DNA of 64,000 nt from Chryseobacterium luteum (GCF_000737785.1 NZ_JPRO01000001.1:372001-436000), one strand, 5' to 3'; counted from the first letter of the stretch, positions 33,904 through 42,942 are shown. Translations and numbers: made by a program. The notes: generated by a model not told the origin, from the sequence alone.

Positions 33904-34844
33904 TGGAACATATTGTAAAAGCCGGAATTTTTGGAGTGTGCATTGGGGATGCTCTGGGTGTTCCGGTTGAATTTAAGAAAAGAGAAGATTTAAAAAAAAT
34001 TCCTGTTAAAGGTTATATGGAATTTATGTCATGGAACCAGCCCAAAGGAACATGGAGTGATGACAGTTCGTTAACTCTTTGTCTTGCAGAAGAACTCACA
34101 AAGGGTTATAATTTAGAAAAGATCGGACAAAGCTTTGTAAAATGGAACAAATATGGACACTGGACAGCTCATGGAAGACTTTTTGATATTGGTGGAACCA
34201 CAAGACATTCCATTGCAAGATTGATCAAAGGGGAAAGTGCAAAGTTTTCAGGAAATATTTTTGAGGAAGATAATGGGAATGGTTCTTTAATGAGGATTCT
34301 TCCTTTGGCATTTTATCTTAAAGATGAAAAGAATATTGAGAAACTATACCAAACTGTTAAAGAAGTTTCTGCAATTACGCATGGCCATTTCCGTTCTGTT
34401 TTCGCATGCTTCATCTATGTTGTTTTTGCTATAGAGTTAATAAAAAGGAAAAACAAAAAAGAAGCTTATGTTTATATGCAGAAGATTGCATTGGAATATT
34501 CATCAAATCAAGGTTTTAATCCTAAAGAGATTGAACTTTTCCAAAGGGTTTTGAAAAATGATATTTCAGCTTATCCTGAAGACCAGATTAAAAGCAGCGG
34601 TTACGTCCTCCACAGTTTAGAAGCTTCCCTCTGGTGTTTTCTCAACTCTGAAACCTATGCCGAAGCTGTATTGAAAGCTGTAAATTTAGGAGAAGATACC
34701 GATACAACCGGAGCTATCACAGGAGGAATTGCAGGAATTTATTACGGTTTTGAAAACATTCCTGAAGAATGGATTTCTGAGTTAGTGAGGAAAGAAGATA
34801 TCGAAATCTTATGTAGTAAATTAGAAAACAAATTAATGAAATAA
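33903..34844 (+). CDS. ADP-ribosylglycohydrolase (ARH/DraG family)
   Basis: 313 residues. It begins AGIFGVCIGDALGVPVEF. The first Mg cluster is WSDDSSLT (D53, D54) and the second GEDTDTTGAITGGIAG (D265, D267). NGNGSLMR near residue 125 completes the pattern. ARH/DraG enzymes remove ADP-ribose from arginine, and some act on serine, O-acetyl-ADP-ribose or thymidine-linked ADP-ribose. The target cannot be read. It is coupled to the sirtuin gene. Confidence 0.93.
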   Translation: MEHIVKAGIFGVCIGDALGVPVEFKKREDLKKIPVKGYMEFMSWNQPKGTWSDDSSLTLCLAEELTKGYNLEKIGQSFVKWNKYGHWTAHGRLFDIGGTTRHSIARLIKGESAKFSGNIFEEDNGNGSLMRILPLAFYLKDEKNIEKLYQTVKEVSAITHGHFRSVFACFIYVVFAIELIKRKNKKEAYVYMQKIALEYSSNQGFNPKEIELFQRVLKNDISAYPEDQIKSSGYVLHSLEASLWCFLNSETYAEAVLKAVNLGEDTDTTGAITGGIAGIYYGFENIPEEWISELVRKEDIEILCSKLENKLMK

Positions 34845-34854
34845 AATACCAACC

Positions 34855-35400
34855 ATGAACGAACAACAAAAGAAAAAAATAAGCAAATTCCTGAGCTACG
34901 TTCTCAGGCATCATCCAGAACTTATCGGTTTGAACCTGGATGAAAACGGATGGGCAAATGTTGATGAATTAATCACAAAATCAAAAAGAGAATCTCATCA
35001 AGGTCTTACCTTTGAAGAATTGGATGAAATCGTACAAACCAACGAAAAAAAGCGTTTTGCTTTTAATGAAGATAAAACGAGGATCAGAGCCAGTCAGGGA
35101 CATTCGATTGAGATCAATTTAGCTTTAATTCCACAACAACCGCCGGAATTTCTCTATCACGGAACGGCCCAAAGTAATATCGAATCCATTTTAGAAAAAG
35201 GAATTGAGAAAAGAGGCCGACAACACGTTCATTTGAGTCAGGATAAAGAAACCGCTACCAAAGTAGGGATGCGCCACGGAAAGCCGGTTATTCTAACGGT
35301 CAGAACACAAAAAATGTTCGAAGATGGAATCGAATTTTATCTTTCAGATAATGAAGTTTGGCTGACAGATTTTGTAGATGCAAAATACATTTCAAATTAA
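34855..35400 (+). CDS. kptA: RNA 2'-phosphotransferase Tpt1/KptA
   Basis: 181 residues. The N-lobe has SKFLSYVLRHHPELIGL with R18, and INGWANVDELI-like LDENGWANVDELI. The junction RIRASQGHS carries H83, and the NAD-binding C-lobe has FLYHGTAQSNIESIL and GRQHVHLSQD. Tpt1 transfers an internal RNA 2'-phosphate to NAD, giving ADP-ribose-1'',2''-cyclic phosphate. Bacterial forms can also ADP-ribosylate RNA 5'-phosphates. In bacteria, which do not splice tRNA this way, it may repair RNA. It starts 10 bp after the glycohydrolase gene. Confidence 0.93.
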   Translation: MNEQQKKKISKFLSYVLRHHPELIGLNLDENGWANVDELITKSKRESHQGLTFEELDEIVQTNEKKRFAFNEDKTRIRASQGHSIEINLALIPQQPPEFLYHGTAQSNIESILEKGIEKRGRQHVHLSQDKETATKVGMRHGKPVILTVRTQKMFEDGIEFYLSDNEVWLTDFVDAKYISN

Positions 35401-36156
35401 ATGAAAAGAATATTAGTAATCGGTGACATTCACGGCGGATTCAAAGCTTTGCAACAGGTTTTTGAAAGAGCTAATATTACTGAAAGAGACAAATTAATTT
35501 TCCTCGGAGATTATGTTGATGGCTGGAGTGAATCTTCCCAAATCATCCAATTTTTAATAGAACTTTCCGGAAAACAGGAATGTATTTTCATCAAAGGAAA
35601 TCACGATGCCTGGTGTGAGGATTGGATGTCTCTTGGAGAAGCTCCGGATGTATGGCTCTTCAACGGGGGAAAAAGCACTGTTGAAAGTTATAATGACTAC
35701 TCATTGGAAGATCTGGCTTTGCACCTTGAATTCTTTCAGAGAATGAAGCATTACCACGTAGATGACAAGAACAGGCTGTTTATTCATGCTGGCTATTCCT
35801 CAATGCACGGTCCTGAAAAAGAAGTTTATTCCAGTAATTACCGTTGGGACAGAACCTTGTGGGAAACTGCTGTTGCAATGGACCAGAAATTGTCGAAAAA
35901 TTCGGCATTCTATCCGAAAAGACTGCTTTTATATAATGAGATATTTATAGGACATACTCCGACATTGGATATAGGAATAAAGCATCCGGTCAATAAAGCC
36001 AACGTCTGGAATATGGATACCGGAGCCGCTTTTGCGGGTGCTTTGTCAGTAATGGATATTGAGACCAAAGAATTCTGGCAGAGCGATCCGCTTCCGTCCT
36101 TATACCCCGAAGAAAAAGGAAGAAATACTGACTTCATAAAGACAGAAACCCTGTGA
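35401..36156 (+). CDS. Metallophosphoesterase of the ADP-ribose operon
   Basis: 251 residues of the PPP/bis(5'-nucleosyl)-tetraphosphatase type. Motifs in order: GDIHGGFKAL (9-18), LGDYVDGW, KGNHDAW, HAGY near residue 124 and IGHTPT near 183, then NMDTGAAFAG. It follows kptA with no spacer. The products of KptA and of macrodomain/glycohydrolase chemistry are phospho-sugars and cyclic phosphates, so clean-up of such products is plausible. Protein or dinucleoside polyphosphate targets are equally possible. Confidence 0.85.
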   Translation: MKRILVIGDIHGGFKALQQVFERANITERDKLIFLGDYVDGWSESSQIIQFLIELSGKQECIFIKGNHDAWCEDWMSLGEAPDVWLFNGGKSTVESYNDYSLEDLALHLEFFQRMKHYHVDDKNRLFIHAGYSSMHGPEKEVYSSNYRWDRTLWETAVAMDQKLSKNSAFYPKRLLLYNEIFIGHTPTLDIGIKHPVNKANVWNMDTGAAFAGALSVMDIETKEFWQSDPLPSLYPEEKGRNTDFIKTETL

Positions 36157-36184
36157 GAATATATCCAGGATCTTTAAAACACCC

Positions 36185-36217
36185 AAACCTTATAGGTTTT
36201 TAAAACCTATAAGGTTT
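36185..36217 (+). terminator. Hairpin after the ADP-ribose operon
   Basis: A 16-bp perfect stem, AAACCTTATAGGTTTT pairing with AAAACCTATAAGGTTT, with a 1-base loop, 29 bp after the last stop. GC content is low and no T-tract follows, so it may be a terminator or a binding site. It closes the gene run. Confidence 0.55.
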
Positions 36218-36359
36218 CTATGTGTAATAAAACAGCATTAGCATCAGGATCATTGCGCCTTAGCGTTGATCCGGCTTTATTATATACAATAACAATTTTC
36301 CCTTTTTCTCTTCCGCACCCAAATCATATTAAGTAATTTTGAAGCTCAAAACTGCTTCA

Positions 36360-38084
36360 ATGAAACTGAAATACTTCTTGATTTTCCTCAGCACATCCTT
36401 GTTTTTAGCCCAAAATTCATTTCAGACGCCCTTTGAAAAAGGAAACAGAAACCAAACGGTTACCTATGACGAAATGAATACGTATTATCAGGACCTTGCT
36501 AAAAACTTTAATACCATTCAATACCTTAAAAAAGGACAGGATGATAACGGAAAACCCATTTATGTGGTCATTTACAACCCTTTTCCCGGAAAAGATTTGG
36601 AACAACTGAGAAAAGATAAAGCTGTTCTTTTCGTCAACAACGGAATTCACCCGGGCGAGCCGGACGGAATAGATGCCACCATGATGCTCATGCGTGATCT
36701 CGCAACCGGAAAAATAAAAACACCCCGCAACTTTATCATCGCAGCTGTTTCTGCCTATAATGTCAGCGGAATGCTGAACAGAGGTTCCCATTCCAGGGCC
36801 AATCAGAATGGTCCTGAGCAGTACGGATTCAGGGGAAATGCCAGGAATTATGATCTGAACAGGGATTTCATTAAAGCAGATTCAAAAAATGCCAGAAGCT
36901 TCCAGGAAATTTACCAGTGGTTTCAACCCGATGTTTTTATTGATAATCATGTAAGCAACGGGGCTGATTATCAGTATACTTTTACCTATATTTCAACCTT
37001 CAAGGAACGCCTTGGAAATACTTTGGGTAATTATTTTTACAATGATTATCAGGCTAAAAACCTTGAGGATATGAAGAAACTGGGTTATGAAAGTACTCCT
37101 TATGTCAATATTCACGGGGATATTCCGGATGAAGGATTTGCTGCTTTTGAGGACTCTCCAAGATATTCCACGGGTTATACATCGTTGTTCAACTCTCTGG
37201 GAACCGTTCCCGAAACCCATATGCTAAAGCCTTACGACAAAAGAGTGGATGCAACGTATAAATATATGCTGGTGAATCTTCAGAATTTAGATAAAGACTA
37301 CAAAAAAATAAAACAGCTTCGCCTCGAAAATTTAAAACAATACAAAGCCGGAATGCAGTACGGGATCCGCTGGAAGATAGATTCCACACGGTTTTCTACA
37401 ATGGATTTCAAAGGATATGAAGGAAAATACAAGCCAAGTGACATTTCCGGAAAGCCAAGACTCTATTACGACAGAAACAAGCCTTTTACAAAGAAAATCA
37501 AGCTTTTTACCACCGCAGTTCCTACCGGATATATCAGGATCCCGAAATACTATGTGGTTCCGCAATCCCAATACCGTGTCATAGAAGAGATGAAAAGGAA
37601 TAAGATCCTTATGACTGCTCTTAAAAAAGACAGCACTGCAATGGTTGAAGCTTATAAGATTAAAGACTTTAAAACGGTGAAAAACCCTTACGAAGGACAT
37701 TATCTTCACTATGACACAAGTGTGGAAACCGCGAATAGGAGCATGAATTTTACAGCCGGAGATTATTTGATCCCAACAGATCAGCCTGGTGTAAAATATC
37801 TCATTGAAACACTTGAACCTGAAGCTTTAGACTCATTTTTCAACTGGAATTTCTTTGATGGAATCCTCGCACAGAAAGAATATTATTCCGCCTACATTTT
37901 TGAAGACACAGCCTCAGAACTATTAAAGACAGATAAAAAGCTGAAAGATGCGTTTGAAACAAAAAAATCAGCGGATAAAAAGTTGGCAGAAGACGGAACA
38001 GCACAACTCGACTGGATCTACAGGAATTCTCCGTACTTTGAAGAAAAAACATTCAGACAATATCCTGTTTACAGAATATTATAG
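36360..38084 (+). CDS. M14-family metallocarboxypeptidase, secreted
   Basis: 574 residues from the ATG at 36360; an upstream in-frame TTG is less likely because it would disturb the signal peptide. A signal peptide (about 1-18, ending LAQN) precedes the zinc-peptidase domain. GIHPGEPDGIDA supplies HxxE, followed by NYDLNRDFIK, DVFIDNHVSNG (third zinc His) and EDSPRYSTGY. The C-terminal ~250 residues are unassigned. It is a periplasmic or secreted peptidase of the type common in Flavobacteriia. It is separated from the ADP-ribose operon by a hairpin and 200 bp. Confidence 0.8.
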   Translation: MKLKYFLIFLSTSLFLAQNSFQTPFEKGNRNQTVTYDEMNTYYQDLAKNFNTIQYLKKGQDDNGKPIYVVIYNPFPGKDLEQLRKDKAVLFVNNGIHPGEPDGIDATMMLMRDLATGKIKTPRNFIIAAVSAYNVSGMLNRGSHSRANQNGPEQYGFRGNARNYDLNRDFIKADSKNARSFQEIYQWFQPDVFIDNHVSNGADYQYTFTYISTFKERLGNTLGNYFYNDYQAKNLEDMKKLGYESTPYVNIHGDIPDEGFAAFEDSPRYSTGYTSLFNSLGTVPETHMLKPYDKRVDATYKYMLVNLQNLDKDYKKIKQLRLENLKQYKAGMQYGIRWKIDSTRFSTMDFKGYEGKYKPSDISGKPRLYYDRNKPFTKKIKLFTTAVPTGYIRIPKYYVVPQSQYRVIEEMKRNKILMTALKKDSTAMVEAYKIKDFKTVKNPYEGHYLHYDTSVETANRSMNFTAGDYLIPTDQPGVKYLIETLEPEALDSFFNWNFFDGILAQKEYYSAYIFEDTASELLKTDKKLKDAFETKKSADKKLAEDGTAQLDWIYRNSPYFEEKTFRQYPVYRIL

Positions 38085-38225
38085 ATTTTTTAAATTTAAC
38101 TTAAAATATTGACAATCAGTATTTAATTTACAGGTTTTACACGCACGGAATTAGGGTGTTTTTCCTGTTATTTTTCACCGTATTCAGGCGAAATTTGCTT
38201 TATAAAACCAATAAAAACTATAGTT

Positions 38226-38507
38226 ATGGCAACTAAAAAGCATTTTTTCGTTTCACTGGATGGGGTAGACATCTCGGACGAACAGTTGAAAAACATTGAC
38301 AGAGGAATTCAGAACGTTGTTCTTTCTGAGCTTTCCAAAATTGATAATACCCAGGCATTCGGAGCTCACAGGGACTTCAAAGGATTGGTAAGGCCCCTGA
38401 AAATTAAAGACTGGTTTCCCTGGGGAATCGTTATTTTCAAGCCGGGAATTGATATTCAGACCCAGATGAAAGATATCCAGTCTCAAATAAAAAACTATGG
38501 AGGCTAA
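38226..38507 (+). CDS. Unrecognised 93-residue protein
   Basis: It begins MATKKHFFVSLDGVDISDEQLK, which looks conserved-like, and ends with an aromatic stretch KDWFPWGIVIFKPG and a Gly-Gly terminus. There is no signal peptide or membrane helix. It overlaps the following Cys-rich gene by 11 bp, and its ATG lies in a GGTTTTA-rich leader, so the pair is probably cotranscribed. The Gly-Gly end invites comparison with peptide precursors, but nothing else supports it. Confidence 0.6.
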   Translation: MATKKHFFVSLDGVDISDEQLKNIDRGIQNVVLSELSKIDNTQAFGAHRDFKGLVRPLKIKDWFPWGIVIFKPGIDIQTQMKDIQSQIKNYGG

Positions 38508-38907
38508 TTCCAATGCTTCAAAAAAGATGTGTCCCAGTTATTTAGGAAAAGTTGGGGCACAGCTTTTTGGTGTAGTAGGCAAAGACGGTAAGGTGCAGTT
38601 TATCACACCGCTCACCGTTACAGAAGACTTTCTTCAACAGAATAAGGATAAAAACAGCCTGGAGCAGAGATTCCGTTTTACCGGAAAATGTGTCGAAAAA
38701 GGCTGCGCACAATGGGATAAAGAAGAATCTAAATGCTCTCTTTCCCAAAAAGTACAGAATTTAGAGATAAATAAAGAAACCGAACTTTTCTTTTGCCCAA
38801 TCAGAACCCAGTGCAGATGGTTTTCCCAGGATGGAAAAGAAGCCTGCTTTTCGTGCAATGAGGTCACGAGAAATATGGAGGAACTTCTGGTCAGTACTCA
38901 ACAATAA
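38497..38907 (+). CDS. Cys-rich 136-residue protein
   Basis: Eight cysteines: C12, C65, C70, C80, C100, C106, C117 and C120. The spacing (x4, x9, x19, x5, x10, x2) suggests a metal or iron-sulfur centre. There is no signal peptide. No family is recognised. It is translationally coupled to the 93-residue gene, and a JmjC/cupin gene faces it across a shared terminator. Confidence 0.6.
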   Translation: MEANSNASKKMCPSYLGKVGAQLFGVVGKDGKVQFITPLTVTEDFLQQNKDKNSLEQRFRFTGKCVEKGCAQWDKEESKCSLSQKVQNLEINKETELFFCPIRTQCRWFSQDGKEACFSCNEVTRNMEELLVSTQQ

Positions 38908-38937
38908 AAAAGACGCTTCAATTTGAAACGTCTTTTT
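38906..38937. terminator. Shared terminator between Cys-rich and JmjC genes
   Basis: AAAAAAGACG pairs with CGTCTTTTT around an inner CTTCAATTTGAAA loop region. It has A and T tracts on both sides and so is bidirectional. Confidence 0.8.
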
Positions 38938-38940
38938 GTT

Positions 38941-39822
38941 TTATTTGGGTAAGCATCTTTTTAAGGCCATTTCTGCGGTTTTAACGGCTGCTTTTTCTTT
39001 CCAGTCCATATATGTATTTTTAAAATTGGACTTCATAATATCGTCAAACTTACGCTGTACAGTAAGATTCCATATGGAGTGAGCCTTCACTGCCCAGGAT
39101 TTGTCCCATGCTCTGAGAGAAATGGAGAAACTTCCGTCCAGGTATTTCATCCAGTGCCACCATCCGGTAGGCATAAAAAGTGTATCGCCGTGCTCCAGGA
39201 AGCATTCAATTCCCTCTACGCCGTCAAGAGCGGGATATTTTTCGAAATCAGGATTATCGATATCATAATCTTCCAGTGCATAGGTTGCATACGGAAGCTT
39301 ATACAGCCTTTCCTTCCACTTGTATTCAAACAGCTTTACATGCTTTCTTCCATTGAAGTGGGTATGGAAAATATGCGCCATATCAATATCGAAATGAAGA
39401 AATGTGACAGAGCTTTTTCCGCCAAAAAACATAGATGGATATTTATCTAAAAATCCTCCCATGAGTTCTTTGGGTGCAATAAAATCATCCATTAATTTAT
39501 TGGCGTGTTTTATCGGGTCAAAAAAGAAAATTCTAAGATCCGTAGGCTCTCTCTGGATGAGATCTATATAATCGCCAAACTTCATTTTTGTGGTAGGCGT
39601 ATTGATGGGGGCACCCGGATCAGCTTTTTTGGAATCATAAAGAGGAACCTCTACATCACCCACCACTTCTTTCACATAGTCCATCGTCCACTTCTGGTAG
39701 GCAGGCCAGTTTCTTGCCATATTTTTCATGACAACGGGCCTTCTCGGCTTTAGATATTTTTCTAAAAACTCTTCCCGAGTAATATTATCTACAACATCTA
39801 TAGGCTTTAAAATAATTCCCAT
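38941..39822 (-). CDS. Cupin-like (JmjC/cupin_8) Fe(II)/2-oxoglutarate oxygenase
   Basis: 293 residues. It begins with a PRRPVVMKNMARNWPAYQKW segment typical of cupin_8/JmjC hydroxylases. The metal motif is HFDID (HxD) near 143 and the distal His is in GWWHWM near 223. Such enzymes hydroxylate proteins or small molecules; the substrate is unknown. On the minus strand a TAATTTTG promoter element lies at 39841-39848. It faces the two small unrecognised genes. Confidence 0.8.
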   Translation of the reverse strand: MGIILKPIDVVDNITREEFLEKYLKPRRPVVMKNMARNWPAYQKWTMDYVKEVVGDVEVPLYDSKKADPGAPINTPTTKMKFGDYIDLIQREPTDLRIFFFDPIKHANKLMDDFIAPKELMGGFLDKYPSMFFGGKSSVTFLHFDIDMAHIFHTHFNGRKHVKLFEYKWKERLYKLPYATYALEDYDIDNPDFEKYPALDGVEGIECFLEHGDTLFMPTGWWHWMKYLDGSFSISLRAWDKSWAVKAHSIWNLTVQRKFDDIMKSNFKNTYMDWKEKAAVKTAEMALKRCLPK

Positions 39823-40260
39823 TCTATAAATTTTATATTACAAAATTATTAAATAAATATATATGAATCAGTGTTTAAGTTGATTTTAATCTATGATTCA
39901 AATCATTTTTAACTATTTAGTCTAAATAAAAAATTGAAATGCTATTCTTTTTTAGATTTCGCCGGACTTTTCCTTTATTATCAGGCATTTTTCTAACCAA
40001 AAGTGTCAAACTTTAAGAGAATAATTATTGATTTATTTCCAAATTTTATAAACAGATTTTGAAGATTTTATATACCAAATAAATTATCGAAATGAAATTT
40101 ACATATTTATTATCTCAAATAATCTGCTAAAACATTGAACATATAAAAAATATCACTAAGTTTATAGTTTTAAAACATTTAACCTTTATCATTAAAATAC
40201 ATCTTTATAAAAGTGTAACAAAAAACAGAAGCTGCAAACTAATTAAGCAAATAATAAACT
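39823..40260. other. 438-bp gap before the outer-membrane barrel gene
   Basis: Very AT-rich, with a minus-strand -7 element for the JmjC gene (39841-39848, TAATTTTG). I see no gene, hairpin or operator in the rest. A promoter for the downstream gene is presumed but not located. Confidence 0.4.
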
Positions 40261-42936
40261 ATGAAAGGAAAGATTTCTTTATTTCTGATGCTCTTTTTTA
40301 CCGTGCTCACCTTTGCACAGAAAACAGTGTCAGGGAAAATTACAGATGAAGACGGATCTGCTGTACCCAGCGCCAGCGTTACCATAGAAGAGCCTGGCAA
40401 AGATGCTATTTTGGCATACGGGATTACCAATTCCAAAGGGGAATACAAAGTAACGTTTACATCTGCAGAACCCAATGTGGATCTGAAAGTGAAAGCATTC
40501 AACCAAAAACCTCTGACTAAACAAATCAGTAACAGCGATCAGACACTGACGTTCAAAATGCAGTCTGAAGCGACAGAAATAAAAGAAGTCCAGTTAAAAA
40601 CCAAGATGATCACCGCAAGAGGAGACACCATTGCCTATGATCTTAAAGCGTTTGACAGTAAAAGCGACAGGACACTTGCTGATGTAATGAGAAAAATTCC
40701 GGGAATTGAAGTCAATAAAGACGGAACTATCCTTTACCAGGGAAATGCCATCAATAAATTTTATGTCAACGGAAAAGACCTTATGGAAGGCGGTTACGGA
40801 ACGATCAACAACTCGCTTCCCAAAGATGCCGTGCAGAAAGTGGAAGTTCTTGAAAACCACCAGCCCGTAAAGATTCTTCAGGATAAAGTGCCTTCTGATC
40901 AGGCCGCGATCAACATCAAGTTAAAAAACTCGGTTACCATGACCGGAAGAGGAGAAGTGGGAACCGGTTTTGGAGATCCGTGGCTGTGGAACGTGAAGCT
41001 GACTCCCATGTTTTTCGGGCAGAAAAGTCAGTGGGTAGTTAACTACAAAACCAACAATATGGGTGAGCAGGTGGAAAATGAAGGAAACATCCTGGCTTTC
41101 GGGAACAGGTTTGAAGGAAGAAGAACCAATACTTCTCAGAACGACTGGCTGAATGTAGAAAATGCAAGCACACCCAATCTTCCGGTAAAAAGATATTTGA
41201 TGAACAATGTGCATTATCTGTCGGCCAACTATCTTACCAATATCGACAAAAAGAAAGAATGGGAACTTAAAGCCAATGCCAACTATACCAATAATGCCGT
41301 TGAAAGAGAATCTTACAGCCAGACAGATTATTTCGGGGGAAGCTCTAATATTGTAAACATTCTGAATAATTTTTATACGGATAAGGCAAAAGGAGAATTG
41401 ATATTTACAAAAAATGCGAAAAAAGGATTCTTCAAAAACACCACAAGCTTTTCTCAGTTCTGGAATGCAGACAGGGGAATCGTTGACAGAACGGATGCCG
41501 CAAACGGAGTGAAAAGACACGGCGATCAGGCAATAGAGTCGCCGACAACATCTTTCCAGAACTCCCTGAGTACCATTATTCCGTGGAAAGAAAAAATGGT
41601 GAATATTTTATCTTTTGTAAGTTATCAGACAGACAGGCAGACCTTGAAAGTTTTTCCGGCCTCTTATCTGGATATTCCAGGATTTACTCCTGAACCTATG
41701 AATTTTGCCAAACAAAACCTTAGACTTAAAACAATCGAAGCAAACCATTCTGCCAATATCGGATTCTCTAAAAAAGGATGGACATTCACTCCGGAAGTCG
41801 GATTTAACTTTAAAACAACGGATCTGGTTTCAGATTTATCAAATGTTATAACACCGGGAGCACTTCCCACAGCATATAGTAATGATCTTACCTATACTAC
41901 AGCAACACCTTACGGAAGCCTGGGAGTAAACTATAAAAATGATTCATGGATGTTGTATGCCAATTTTCCTGTAAACTCTAATAACATTAAAGCGGAAGAT
42001 CCATTAAGAAATGTGGCTAAAGATATAAATAAAGTGACTTTTGAGCCAAGCGTTTTTGCACAGTATACCTTTGCCTCTTTTTGGAAAGCTTCGGTAAATG
42101 CCAATATCAATAACAATTTTGGGGAAATAAATACTGCTTATTCAGGATTCTTAATGACCTCCCCAAGCGGAATCAATGCAATGGATATCAATAATCCTAT
42201 CCCTCAGAATAATAATAAATCTGCAGGAACAAGACTGGAATACAGAAACCCTCTGAACAATTTATTCTTCAACATCAGTTACAGATTTTCTGATGCTAAA
42301 AGAAACCTGATTTCAAACCCGTTGATTAACGGAGCAGGTTATACCGTAATGCAATATATAGAACAGGATAATAATATATTAAATAATACCTACAGCTTAG
42401 AAGTAGGAAAATACTTTCCAAAGTTTAAAACAAATGCCTCTCTTAGCTACAGCAACAATACCGCAAAATCTGATGCATTCCTGAATAACAATGCCTTTAC
42501 CAACAACAACAACAGCCAGTCATACGGAATCAAATTCAATAACACTTATTTCAGCTGGATGAGCATAGATTATAACGCAAATATGTCCAGAACAAAACAA
42601 ACCAGTACCGGAAAGATAAACACCAGTGCTACCAGAACTGGATTCACTCATAATCTTGGAGCGTTCTTCTATCCGGTAGAAAACCATACTGTCGGGTTCA
42701 ACTGGGATCAGGTAAATACAAATGCAGCCAACCAAAAATACCACAACGGATTCTATGACGTTTCATATCAGTTTACCTGGGCAAAAAAGAAAATTGATTT
42801 TGAACTTAAATGGATGAACATTGCCAACAAAAAAGTATTCGAAACATATGATATCAATACCACAAATATTACTTTTACAAGATATCAGCTCCGTCCAAGC
42901 CAGGTTATGTTTACAGTAAAATTTAACTTTAAATAG
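40261..42936 (+). CDS. Outer-membrane beta-barrel protein, TonB-receptor-like
   Basis: 891 residues. A signal peptide (about 1-19) is followed by a carboxypeptidase-regulatory-like domain (VSGKITDEDGSAVPSASVTI, about 22-100), then a plug-like segment (IPGIEVNKDGTILYQGNAINKFYVNGKDLMEGG split over about 145-180) and a long C-terminal barrel rich in Asn, Tyr and Phe. The C-terminus ends MFTVKFNFK with a final aromatic. No TonB box is evident, so it belongs with the outer-membrane-barrel family rather than certain TonB receptors. The later GLPGLI gene is its usual kind of companion. Confidence 0.85.
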   Translation: MKGKISLFLMLFFTVLTFAQKTVSGKITDEDGSAVPSASVTIEEPGKDAILAYGITNSKGEYKVTFTSAEPNVDLKVKAFNQKPLTKQISNSDQTLTFKMQSEATEIKEVQLKTKMITARGDTIAYDLKAFDSKSDRTLADVMRKIPGIEVNKDGTILYQGNAINKFYVNGKDLMEGGYGTINNSLPKDAVQKVEVLENHQPVKILQDKVPSDQAAINIKLKNSVTMTGRGEVGTGFGDPWLWNVKLTPMFFGQKSQWVVNYKTNNMGEQVENEGNILAFGNRFEGRRTNTSQNDWLNVENASTPNLPVKRYLMNNVHYLSANYLTNIDKKKEWELKANANYTNNAVERESYSQTDYFGGSSNIVNILNNFYTDKAKGELIFTKNAKKGFFKNTTSFSQFWNADRGIVDRTDAANGVKRHGDQAIESPTTSFQNSLSTIIPWKEKMVNILSFVSYQTDRQTLKVFPASYLDIPGFTPEPMNFAKQNLRLKTIEANHSANIGFSKKGWTFTPEVGFNFKTTDLVSDLSNVITPGALPTAYSNDLTYTTATPYGSLGVNYKNDSWMLYANFPVNSNNIKAEDPLRNVAKDINKVTFEPSVFAQYTFASFWKASVNANINNNFGEINTAYSGFLMTSPSGINAMDINNPIPQNNNKSAGTRLEYRNPLNNLFFNISYRFSDAKRNLISNPLINGAGYTVMQYIEQDNNILNNTYSLEVGKYFPKFKTNASLSYSNNTAKSDAFLNNNAFTNNNNSQSYGIKFNNTYFSWMSIDYNANMSRTKQTSTGKINTSATRTGFTHNLGAFFYPVENHTVGFNWDQVNTNAANQKYHNGFYDVSYQFTWAKKKIDFELKWMNIANKKVFETYDINTTNITFTRYQLRPSQVMFTVKFNFK

Positions 42937-42942
42937 AAAAAT

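Noticed and set aside
27588-36156. A DarT-DarG toxin-antitoxin pair
   Set aside because: A TARG1-like macrodomain is present, but no DarT-like transferase was recognised in the run.
26613-36217. The ADP-ribose operon as a prophage or transposon
   Set aside because: No integrase, structural phage gene, transposase or attachment repeat is seen, and the base composition looks like that of the neighbours.
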